28,079 nucleotides of DNA. It comes from CAUUCX01 sp041844835 (lineage in GTDB: Bacteria; Bacillota; Clostridia; Peptostreptococcales; Anaerovoracaceae). The stretch spans positions 1 to 28,079 of the forward strand of contig JBGZBU010000040.1 in the NCBI GenBank assembly GCA_041844835.1, read 5' to 3'. Within the stretch, counting starts at the first letter, position 1. Each line of letters begins with the position of its first letter. Of this stretch, positions 8,512 to 15,015 are shown piece after piece. Position numbers and translations under genes: made by a program. The notes below the pieces were generated by a model that ran no database searches, had not been told where the DNA came from, and was given only the letters and a program-made list of their open reading frames with translations.

Positions 8512-9747
8512 ATGCTATTTAAGAATCTATCAATAGAAAATTCGGAAAATCTCCAGGATATTCGCGTTGAAGACGGCAAATTCAAGGAAATAGGTGCCGC
8601 GCTCAGCGCGAAAGACGGGGAAGAAGTAATTGATTGTACGGGGCAAATGGCGCTGCCGCCGTTTGTTGAATCCCATGTCCATTTGGATACCTGTCTGACC
8701 GCGGGGCAACCGAGGTGGAACATGTCCGGGACATTGTTTGAGGGCATCGATTGTTGGGAAGAGCGAAAGGACATGCTTACTCCGGACGACGTCGCGGAAC
8801 GTGTAGGCAAGCTTGTGAGAATTCAGGCATCAAACGGCATACAGCATGTCAGGACTCATGTTGATATCAACGATCCCAATCTCACGGCGCTCAAGGTGAT
8901 TTTGGATTTGCGCGAAAAGCTCAGGGATTATATCGATATTCAAATAGTGGCATTTCCGCAGTACGGAATATTGAGCTATCCGAAAGGCAAGGAATTACTG
9001 GAAGAAGCGCTTAAAATGGGCGCCGATGCCGCGGGAGCAATTCCGCATTTTGAATTCACCAGGGAATATTCCGTCGAGTCGCTCAATATTTGTTTTGATC
9101 TTGCGCAGAAATATGACAAGCTCATAGATGTACACTGCGATGAGATTGATGATGAAGCAAGCCGGGGCCTTGAAACCATGGCTACACGCGCATATGAAAC
9201 GGGGATGCGGGACAGGGTCACGGCATCACACACCACGGCAATGCACAGTTACAATAATGCGTATGTAGTACGCCTTATGAGAATTTTGAAGATGAGCGGG
9301 ATGAATTTTGTAGCGAATCCTTGCGTGAACGTTCACCTCGGCGGACGCTGCGACACCTATCCTAAGCGCCGCAGTTTGACGCGGGTAAAAGAATTGCTCG
9401 CGGAAGGCTGCAATGTTTCCTTCGGCTCGGACGATGTTTTTGATCCGTGGAATCCTATGGGTAACGGCAATATGCGAGATCCCGTATATATGGGCCTTTA
9501 TGCCGGGCACATGCTGGGATACAAGGAAATAATGGACAGCTACAAGTTCGTCACGACAAATGCCGCGCGCACATTGCACATTCAGGACGGCTACGGAATC
9601 AAGGTCGGAAATGATGCGAATTTCGTAATTTTGGATGCAAAAAATTATTATGACGCGCTGAATTATAACAGACCGGTGGTTGCAAGCTACAGAAAAGGCG
9701 TAAAGATCGCGGAGACCGTTCCCGAAGTGAAAAATGTGATTTTCTGA
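8512..9747 (+). CDS. codA: Cytosine deaminase (CodA)
   Basis: A cytosolic amidohydrolase that converts cytosine to uracil and ammonia. The metal motif is HVHLD (His55, His57), with Gln150 (AFPQYG) for substrate, HCDEIDD with His208 and Glu211, His240 in SHTTAMHSY, and the catalytic aspartate in GSDDVFDPW. This last block matches the cytosine-deaminase subgroup of the TatD/amidohydrolase families rather than creatinine or atrazine hydrolases. The 411-residue length is close to that of E. coli CodA. The ATG at 8512 has AAGGAG 8 nt upstream; the nearby GTG at 8503 overlaps that site and is rejected. It is paired with codB. Isoguanine deamination is a possible side activity. Confidence 0.94.
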   Translation: MLFKNLSIENSENLQDIRVEDGKFKEIGAALSAKDGEEVIDCTGQMALPPFVESHVHLDTCLTAGQPRWNMSGTLFEGIDCWEERKDMLTPDDVAERVGKLVRIQASNGIQHVRTHVDINDPNLTALKVILDLREKLRDYIDIQIVAFPQYGILSYPKGKELLEEALKMGADAAGAIPHFEFTREYSVESLNICFDLAQKYDKLIDVHCDEIDDEASRGLETMATRAYETGMRDRVTASHTTAMHSYNNAYVVRLMRILKMSGMNFVANPCVNVHLGGRCDTYPKRRSLTRVKELLAEGCNVSFGSDDVFDPWNPMGNGNMRDPVYMGLYAGHMLGYKEIMDSYKFVTTNAARTLHIQDGYGIKVGNDANFVILDAKNYYDALNYNRPVVASYRKGVKIAETVPEVKNVIF

Positions 9748-9780
9748 GAACGTGCGAACGGATTTCACAAAATCATTTTT
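9736..9780 (+). terminator. Possible weak terminator overlapping the codA stop
   Basis: GTGATTTT (9736-9743) can pair with AAAATCAT (9769-9776), followed by T residues to 9780. The loop contains CGT-GCGA-ACG, a small stem with a GNRA tetraloop. The outer stem is AU-rich and part of it is coding, so termination may be inefficient. Confidence 0.4.
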
Positions 9781-9799
9781 GAAAATTCCGGCAAAGCGG

Positions 9800-9828
9800 T
9801 TGGAAAAAAGATAAAAATATGGTATCAT
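9800..9828 (+). promoter_or_regulatory. Promoter of tRNA-Leu
   Basis: TTGGAA (9800-9805) is separated by 17 nt from TATCAT (9823-9828), and TG at 9820-9821 makes it an extended -10. It lies about 85 nt before the mature tRNA 5' end. Confidence 0.7.
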
Positions 9829-9834
9829 GACTGA

Positions 9835-9900
9835 CGTACCTTATGTAGTTGTCGGAATTCAGGCGATAATTGAGTTTTCGCAGTTTTGAATTAAGGTACG
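9835..9900 (+). promoter_or_regulatory. Nested inverted repeat in the tRNA-Leu 5' leader
   Basis: CGTACCTT (9835-9842) pairs with AAGGTACG (9893-9900). Inside it AATTCA (9856-9861) pairs with TGAATT (9887-9892), and GCGA (9863-9866) with TCGC (9878-9881). The stems nest in the right order to form one long arm just before the tRNA. It could protect or present the precursor for 5' processing. Confidence 0.5.
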
Positions 9901-9913
9901 CAGCGTATACCTT

Positions 9914-9999
9914 GCGGATATGGCGGAATTGGCAGACGCGCACGGTTCAGGTCCGTGTGAATAATATTCATGCAGGTTCGACTCCTGTTATCCGCACCA
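9914..9999 (+). tRNA. tRNA-Leu (anticodon CAG)
   Basis: The acceptor stem is GCGGATA (9914-9920) with TATCCGC (9989-9995), followed by discriminator A and encoded CCA (9997-9999). The anticodon stem CACGG/CCGTG encloses TTCAGGT, giving anticodon CAG, which reads CUG leucine codons. The long class II variable arm forms its own hairpin, TGAAT-AAT-ATTCA, as expected for tRNA-Leu. The T arm contains GGTTCGACTCC. The full length is 86 nt. Confidence 0.97.
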
Positions 10000-10016
10000 C
10001 CTATTTTGGTACTCAT

Positions 10017-10067
10017 AGAGCCCCTAATGCCTTGTGTTTGCAAGCCTTAAGGGCTCTACTGTTTTTT
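10017..10067 (+). terminator. Rho-independent terminator of tRNA-Leu
   Basis: AGAGCCCCTAA (10017-10027) pairs with TTAAGGGCTCT (10047-10057) with one mismatch. An inner CTTG/CAAG stem lies in the loop, and six T residues follow at 10062-10067. Confidence 0.8.
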
Positions 10068-10146
10068 GTATTGCCCTGTAAATACCCGTCTATTGTCGCT
10101 ATTTTTTGCCTAAAGTGTTGCACAAGGTGTTGCATTTTCCTATAAG

Positions 10147-10184
10147 CACAGAAACAGCAAATCAAAATATTTGCTGTTTCTGTG
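10147..10184. terminator. Perfect 16-bp hairpin between tRNA-Leu and the PrsW-like gene
   Basis: CACAGAAACAGCAAAT (10147-10162) is exactly complementary to ATTTGCTGTTTCTGTG (10169-10184), with a 6-nt loop. It sits in the convergent gap 57 nt beyond the stop of the minus-strand PrsW-like gene. There is no long T-run on either side, so it may be a bidirectional terminator, an RNA-stabilising stem or a remnant of a mobile element end. Confidence 0.6.
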
Positions 10185-10240
10185 TCAATGCGGCACTATA
10201 TCTTATCTGCGAAATTTGAAGAAAATTTTGTTTTACTTTC

Positions 10241-11101
10241 TTATATGTTTTCCCTGGCGAGGCAGATTGTCTTATTAGCTTCAATCTTATCAACTGCTTT
10301 GAATGCCGCAAGAGCGAGACAGAGGTTTAAGCACAAGAGTAATACGGTAATATTGCCATTTTTTGAGTCAATTCCATCATTGAAAGGAGAGTTGAATATG
10401 AAGTGCGCAAAAATGGACATAAACAGCCAAAAACCACCCTGTATTTTAGACATACCGGTATTTTTAGAGATAAGAGCAACTATGCCTATTGCAAAGGCAA
10501 TAGAGAATGTCCAGTGAGAACCACCGGCCTGAACGATACGCTCAAGTATGCCGACAAATCCGTCTAATTTGCCAATAAACATATCTCTAAAAGTATATAC
10601 GCAATCTTCTACGATTTGGAAACTCAAACCGACAATCAGCCCGCTAACTAATGCATTTTTCAGATCGACTTTCTTAACAATGAGCAGGGCGAGCAAAATA
10701 ACCAAACCTTTGCCGAATTCTTCAGCAAACGGGGCAGAAACGGCGGCACCCCAGTTACTTATAAATGCATCTGAAGGTTTTACGATTTTTAACCAGAAAA
10801 GCCCTACGATGGTGTGCCCGATTTCGGAAAAATAGATAGAAGCGGTCACACCTAAAACCCAGCTGAGATTTATAACGCTTTTAGAAATTTCAAAGCGTTT
10901 AGCCAAATAGCGAATCACAAAAATCATTGGCAGCAAGTATATGACGACCAATGAAATTGTTAATAAAAAAAGAGGATATTTTTCATCCAACCCATTCGGT
11001 TTTCCAAAATTATTAAAAAAGATCCGGCAACCGGAGAAAAAGCTCCAGGTTGCGAACAAAATAAGCGCATGACGTTTATATTTAACAAATAATCCTTTCA
11101 T
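10241..11101 (-). CDS. PrsW-family intramembrane metalloprotease-like protein
   Basis: This is a multi-pass membrane protein of 286 residues with about seven hydrophobic segments. The diagnostic PrsW (M82) motifs are present: APFAEEFGKG, giving EExxK at residues 127-131; FQIVED at 161-166; a conserved His in GGSHWTF (about 196); and a late FAHFIFN block. In Bacillus PrsW performs site-1 cleavage of the anti-sigma factor RsiW; related proteins have other or unknown substrates. No sigma or anti-sigma gene lies nearby, so the substrate is unknown. The start at 11101 is chosen because AAAGGTG lies 6 nt before it on this strand; the longer frame to 11164 lacks a ribosome site. The gene is AT-rich and stands alone between a tRNA gene and the zinc operon, a position that fits acquired DNA. 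Confidence 0.8.
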   Translation of the reverse strand: MKGLFVKYKRHALILFATWSFFSGCRIFFNNFGKPNGLDEKYPLFLLTISLVVIYLLPMIFVIRYLAKRFEISKSVINLSWVLGVTASIYFSEIGHTIVGLFWLKIVKPSDAFISNWGAAVSAPFAEEFGKGLVILLALLIVKKVDLKNALVSGLIVGLSFQIVEDCVYTFRDMFIGKLDGFVGILERIVQAGGSHWTFSIAFAIGIVALISKNTGMSKIQGGFWLFMSIFAHFIFNSPFNDGIDSKNGNITVLLLCLNLCLALAAFKAVDKIEANKTICLARENI

Positions 11102-11418
11102 AATATACACCTTTCCATACATAAATCGGCGGATAATAGCAGATAATATAGGATAAATAGTCAATACAAGTATTCATAATGTCGCAATCTCGCACTGCCG
11201 TTCTATGGTTCTTCCTGTAAGGGCTATTTATCGCTATAAATTCCATTTTTTTATTATACCCAAAAAATCACTAATTTTTCTATTTTTTATCTCAATCTTT
11301 ATCTGAATCTTGCAATTTTTATAGCTCCAACTCTTGCTTCTCTACCTCCCCACAGCAACAAACGGTTTGATATCATTGAGAACCTGCGGGCATTTCGCTG
11401 CAGGATTACCCGGGACAA
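11102..11418. other. Gene-free AT-rich region upstream of the PrsW-like gene
   Basis: No gene is visible. On the minus strand a TTGACT (plus 11159-11164) and TATTAT (plus 11133-11138) are possible promoter pieces for the PrsW-like gene, but their 20-nt spacing is too long to be convincing. Positions 11246-11290 are a T-rich stretch on the plus strand without a clear stem. Confidence 0.3.
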
Positions 11419-11576
11419 GAGGAAATATTGAGAGAATAAAATATAGAATACGAGGAAATGTCGAGAGAGTAAAATATAGAATACAGAGTGCAAAATACAA
11501 AACGAAAAATGAAAAAATACAAAGTGAAAAATACAAAGTGAAAAATGCAAAGCACAAAATGCAAAGCACAAAATGC
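11419..11576 (+). repeat. 33-bp and 14-bp tandem repeats upstream of znuA
   Basis: Two 33-bp units, 11419-11451 and 11452-11484, match at 30 of 33 positions and share GAGGAAAT at the start and TAAAATATAGAATAC at the end. After a short decayed stretch, four 14-bp units follow at 11521, 11535, 11549 and 11563 (AAAGTGAAAAATAC, AAAGTGAAAAATGC, and AAAGCACAAAATGC twice). Similar A-rich words continue to about 11640. The strand bias is extreme: almost no C or T on the plus strand. Confidence 0.9.
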
Positions 11577-11789
11577 AAAATACAAATATAGAAAATGCAA
11601 AATGCAAAGTATAAAGCGAATTGAATATAGAAATATAGAGATTTATATTTTTCCAAAGTTGTGCTATGCTTATTTTATTGTTTTTCTATGAACGGAGCGT
11701 TTCGCATATATGCTTTTATTGCAGGAATTGATCCGATTTGATAGAATTGTTGTAGTTACGGTATTTGGAAAATTGGAGGTAAGAAGATT

Positions 11790-12893
11790 ATGAAGAGAAT
11801 ATTTTCACTGTTTTTGTGCTTGATTTTGATTGCGGCAACGGGGCTAATGTGGGGATGCGCCAAAGGAGAAAATGCGGATAGCGGCAAACTCAAAGTAGTA
11901 ACAACTATTTTCCCCGAGTATGACTGGGCAAAAGAAGTTGTTGGAGAGGTTGATAATGTTGAGCTGACAATGCTGGGGGATAGAGGTGTTGATCTGCACA
12001 GCTATCAGCCGACAGCTGATGATATTTTAAAGATTTCAAATTGCGATTTATTCATTTATGTCGGCGGCGAATCGGATGAATGGGTCGAAGATGCGCTTGA
12101 GAATGCAGAAAATAAGAATATGAAAATTGTAAATCTCATGGATGTGTTATCGGATTCGATAAAATATGAGGAATTAGTTGAGGGGATGCAGCATGAACAT
12201 CATGACCATGATCATGACGATTGCGACGGCGACCATGATGATAAGGATCACGACCATGACGATGACGATCACGATTCCAAGCATGATCATGATGACCATG
12301 ACGATCACGATTCCAAGCACGACCACGACGATCATGACGACCATGATTGCGAAATTGAGAAAGACGAGCATGTGTGGCTGTCGTTGAAAAATGCGGTAAA
12401 GATAACATCGGCGATTTCCGAAGCACTCAAGGAATTGGATCCGGCTCACAAGGCGGAATATACTGAAAATGCGAAAGCATACATCAAAAAACTGGAGGAG
12501 CTCGACGGTAAGTATCAGCAGGCATTCGGCAGCGCTTCGGGCAAAACCGTGATATTCGGCGACAGATTCCCGTTCAGATATCTTTTGGATGATTATGATA
12601 TCAATTATTTTGCGGCATTTGCGGGCTGCTCCGCCGAGACCGAAGCAAGTTTTGAAACTGTGACGTTTTTGGCAAAAAAAGCGGATGAACTGAAGTTGGA
12701 CACAATCCTGACCATCGAGGGAGACAATCACAAAATTGCCGAAACGGTTGTAAAGAATACGAAAAACAAAAATCAGAAAATTTTGATAATGGACTCAATG
12801 CAATCCGTCAGCAAGGATGATATTAAAAGCGGGGGCACATATTTAAAAATTATGGAGAAAAACCTGGAGGTTCTTAAGGAAGCCTTGAATTAG
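11790..12893 (+). CDS. znuA: Zinc ABC transporter substrate-binding lipoprotein (ZnuA/AdcA type)
   Basis: This is the extracellular zinc receptor of a high-affinity importer, anchored as a lipoprotein: a hydrophobic signal ends in LMWGC, so Cys23 is the lipidated residue. The cluster A-I fold shows VVTTIFPEYDW at the start, the metal histidine in GVDLHSYQPTADD, a second in DEHVWLSLKNA, and the late FAGCSAETEASFETV block found in clostridial members. The third histidine position of E. coli ZnuA reads GDRFPFRYL here. Between residues about 134 and 188 is a very long His/Asp loop, typical of zinc (not manganese) receptors. GGAGGT precedes the ATG by 9 nt. It is first in an operon with znuC and znuB. 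No clear Zur box was found. Confidence 0.95.
   Translation: MKRIFSLFLCLILIAATGLMWGCAKGENADSGKLKVVTTIFPEYDWAKEVVGEVDNVELTMLGDRGVDLHSYQPTADDILKISNCDLFIYVGGESDEWVEDALENAENKNMKIVNLMDVLSDSIKYEELVEGMQHEHHDHDHDDCDGDHDDKDHDHDDDDHDSKHDHDDHDDHDSKHDHDDHDDHDCEIEKDEHVWLSLKNAVKITSAISEALKELDPAHKAEYTENAKAYIKKLEELDGKYQQAFGSASGKTVIFGDRFPFRYLLDDYDINYFAAFAGCSAETEASFETVTFLAKKADELKLDTILTIEGDNHKIAETVVKNTKNKNQKILIMDSMQSVSKDDIKSGGTYLKIMEKNLEVLKEALN
12264..12335 (+). repeat. 36-bp coding repeat in the ZnuA His/Asp loop
   Basis: Two adjacent 36-bp units (12264-12299 and 12300-12335) encode DDHDSKHDHDDH twice. The first 19 bases are near-identical, and the rest differ mainly at third codon positions (CAT/CAC, GAT/GAC). 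A shorter related piece follows at 12336. Confidence 0.85.
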
Positions 12894-12904
12894 AGAGGGT
12901 GCGT

Positions 12905-13618
12905 ATGACGCTGATAAATTGTCAAAACCTTACAGTCGGATATGATTCGAAAAGTGTATTCAAGGGTCTGAGTTTCAGCGTAAATTCAGGTGATTATATC
13001 TGCATTGCGGGTGAAAACGGTTCCGGCAAAAGCACATTAATGAAGACGATGCTCGGGTTGCAGCCTCCGCTTGCGGGCAGTATCACTATGGGTGAAGGCG
13101 TGAGTCTGAACGATGTAGGCTATATGCCGCAACAGACGGCGGTACAAAAAGACTTCCCCGCATCCGTGCGCGAAATAGTGATATCCGGCTGCCGGGGGCG
13201 GATGAGGGTAAGACCGTTTTACGGCAGGAGTGAAAAGCGGCGTGCGGAAGAAATGATGGAAAAATTGGGCATAATAAAGCTTGCAGATCGGAGTTATCGC
13301 GAGCTTTCCGGGGGGCAGCAGCAGCGCGTGCTGCTCGCTCGGGCTCTCTGCGCCGCGCAAAAGATGCTTTTTTTGGATGAACCCGCCGCGGGACTTGATT
13401 ACAAGGCCACAACCGAAATGTACAGGATTATAAAGAAAATCAACGAAGAGGACGGGATCACCGTTCTCATGATTTCGCACGATATTGCTTCCGCGTCTCA
13501 TGCAACTCATTTTTTGCACATAGGAGATTCTTTCTTTTTCGGAGACAGACAGGAATATATTCAAGGCGGATACCGGCGACAGCTCGTAGGAGCAGAGGAG
13601 GTGGGAAATCATGGATGA
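12905..13618 (+). CDS. znuC: Zinc ABC transporter ATP-binding protein
   Basis: The cytoplasmic ATPase that drives import through ZnuB. It has Walker A GENGSGKST near residues 37-45, a Q-loop YMPQQTAV, signature LSGGQQQRVLLARAL, Walker B MLFLDEPAAGLD and the switch histidine in MISHDI. The 237-residue length is normal. The ATG at 12905 has GAGAGGG 5 nt before it; the in-frame GTG at 12899 would use up that site. The start is 11 nt after znuA, and the stop overlaps the znuB start by 8 nt, which indicates translational coupling. Confidence 0.95.
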   Translation: MTLINCQNLTVGYDSKSVFKGLSFSVNSGDYICIAGENGSGKSTLMKTMLGLQPPLAGSITMGEGVSLNDVGYMPQQTAVQKDFPASVREIVISGCRGRMRVRPFYGRSEKRRAEEMMEKLGIIKLADRSYRELSGGQQQRVLLARALCAAQKMLFLDEPAAGLDYKATTEMYRIIKKINEEDGITVLMISHDIASASHATHFLHIGDSFFFGDRQEYIQGGYRRQLVGAEEVGNHG

Positions 13619-14480
13619 AACCTTTGATGTCCTCATCAGATATCTTGAATACCCGTTTGTTAGATACGCTTTGATAGTCGGACTGCTGATTGCGTTGTGT
13701 TCATCGCTCCTCGGTGTGACGTTGGTGCTCAAGAGATTTTCATTCATCGGAGACGGCCTTTCCCATGTGGCGTTCGGAGCGCTTGCGCTTTCCGCCGTTT
13801 TAAATATCTCGAACGATATGCTGCCGGTCATGTTCATTACAATCATCAGCGCGGTATTGCTCCTCAGGACCGGAAACAATACAAAAATCAAAGGAGATGC
13901 CGCTATTGCAATGATTTCCGTGGGCGCGCTTGCAATCGGATATTTACTTATGAATCTTTTTCCAAGCTCAGGAAATCTCTCCGGCGATGTGTGCACTACA
14001 TTGTTCGGCTCGACATCGATTCTTACTCTGTCAAAAGCGGATGTAAAACTCTGCATCGTGATGTCAATAATTGTTCTGACCTTTTTTGTACTTTCATACA
14101 ACAGGATTTTTGCAATCACATTCGATGAAGAATTTGCAAAAGCATCGGGACTGAATGTCGGATTTTACAATCTTCTCATGGCAATTGTAGTGGCGGTGAT
14201 CATCGTTCTTGCCATGAAACTTGTCGGGACATTGCTGATATCCGCGCTTGTGATTTTTCCTGCGCTTTCGGCAATGCGTATCTTTAAGAGCTTTAAAGCC
14301 GTCACCGTAAGTGCCGCTGTAATTTCGATGTTGACGGCATCTATCGGCATGTTGAGCTCCATTTTGATAGGAACGCCGGTCGGATCTACCATTGTTGCGG
14401 TTCAGATAATCGGTTTCGGCGCGGCTTGCATAGCGGGAATTGTTCTGAGAAGATTCAGCGGAGGGATGATAGCAAGATGA
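13611..14480 (+). CDS. znuB: Zinc ABC transporter permease (ABC-3 family)
   Basis: The membrane channel of the zinc importer. The 289-residue protein has about eight or nine hydrophobic segments and ABC-3 family landmarks: LLGVTLVLKRFSFIGDGLSHVAFGA near the N-terminus, DEEFAKASGLNVGFYN in the middle and KLVGTLLISALVIFPAL near the C-terminus. GGAGG lies about 9 nt before the ATG at 13611. Its start overlaps the end of znuC by 8 nt, and its stop overlaps the next gene's start (ATGA). Confidence 0.95.
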   Translation: MDETFDVLIRYLEYPFVRYALIVGLLIALCSSLLGVTLVLKRFSFIGDGLSHVAFGALALSAVLNISNDMLPVMFITIISAVLLLRTGNNTKIKGDAAIAMISVGALAIGYLLMNLFPSSGNLSGDVCTTLFGSTSILTLSKADVKLCIVMSIIVLTFFVLSYNRIFAITFDEEFAKASGLNVGFYNLLMAIVVAVIIVLAMKLVGTLLISALVIFPALSAMRIFKSFKAVTVSAAVISMLTASIGMLSSILIGTPVGSTIVAVQIIGFGAACIAGIVLRRFSGGMIAR

Positions 14481-14944
14481 AAAAAAAACTTTGTTTAATG
14501 CTTGTGATCGCAATTCTTTTTACCGCTGCGGCTTGTGAAAAGAGTGCTGATAAAAAAGCGATGAACCCCGCGAAGAAACAGAAAAAAACGGAGTCTCCCG
14601 CCGCGGATAATGGGGCCTCAAGCATTGATCTCACCGGGCTTAGCAGCACGATGCTTTACTCGCAGGTGTACGGTATGCTGACGGAGCCGAAACAATACGT
14701 GGGCAGTACAGTGAAAATAAAAGGGGAATACGGAATTTATGAAAACCCCAAAAACGGAAATCAATACTCAGCCTGTGTGGTGACGGATGAAATGGGCTGC
14801 TGCGCCGCGGGACTCGAATTCGTCCTCGAAGAAGATCAGATCCTCCCTGAAATAGGAACTGAAATAACTGTCAGGGGGAAGTTTGAAATCTATCACGAAG
14901 ACGGGTACGCACACTGCCATTTGGTAAATGCGAAGTTTCTCTAG
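14477..14944 (+). CDS. Small lipoprotein coupled to the zinc transporter operon
   Basis: A 155-residue protein with a lipoprotein signal ending in TAAAC (Cys20), then a charged and Pro/Ala-rich linker to about residue 50, and a compact domain with VGSTVKIKGEY, YSACVVTDEMGCC and ITVRGKFEIYH strands. The strand pattern resembles an OB fold. Potential metal ligands cluster in the domain: Cys100, Cys108, Cys109 and His136-Cys137-His138. Its ATG overlaps the znuB stop, so it is made with the transporter. I know of similar lipoproteins beside clostridial zinc transporters but of no established function; a role as a zinc-handling accessory is an inference. GGAGGG lies 11 nt upstream. Confidence 0.85.
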   Translation: MKKKLCLMLVIAILFTAAACEKSADKKAMNPAKKQKKTESPAADNGASSIDLTGLSSTMLYSQVYGMLTEPKQYVGSTVKIKGEYGIYENPKNGNQYSACVVTDEMGCCAAGLEFVLEEDQILPEIGTEITVRGKFEIYHEDGYAHCHLVNAKFL

Positions 14945-15015
14945 TTTTGATTATATTGTTATATTGCGACTATAGCGACAGCGATTATGTTTACAATCGA
15001 TTTAGGAGGATAAGT

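Noticed and set aside
9870..10145. Plus-strand open frame across the tRNA-Leu gene
   Set aside because: It covers the tRNA and its terminator, has no ribosome site and gives no recognisable protein.
10147..10184. Insertion sequence terminal repeats
   Set aside because: The perfect inverted repeat has only a 6-nt loop and no transposase nearby; a terminator-like hairpin fits better.
11299..11656. Minus-strand frames upstream of znuA rich in Phe, Cys, His and Leu that look like a membrane or cysteine-rich peptide
   Set aside because: They are translations of the A-rich tandem repeats; there is no ribosome site and the composition follows from the repeat alone.
12136..12426. Frames antisense or shifted to znuA with His/Arg or Met/Thr/Ile-rich runs
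   Set aside because: They are shadows of the His/Asp repeat in znuA, which has clear family motifs in its own frame.
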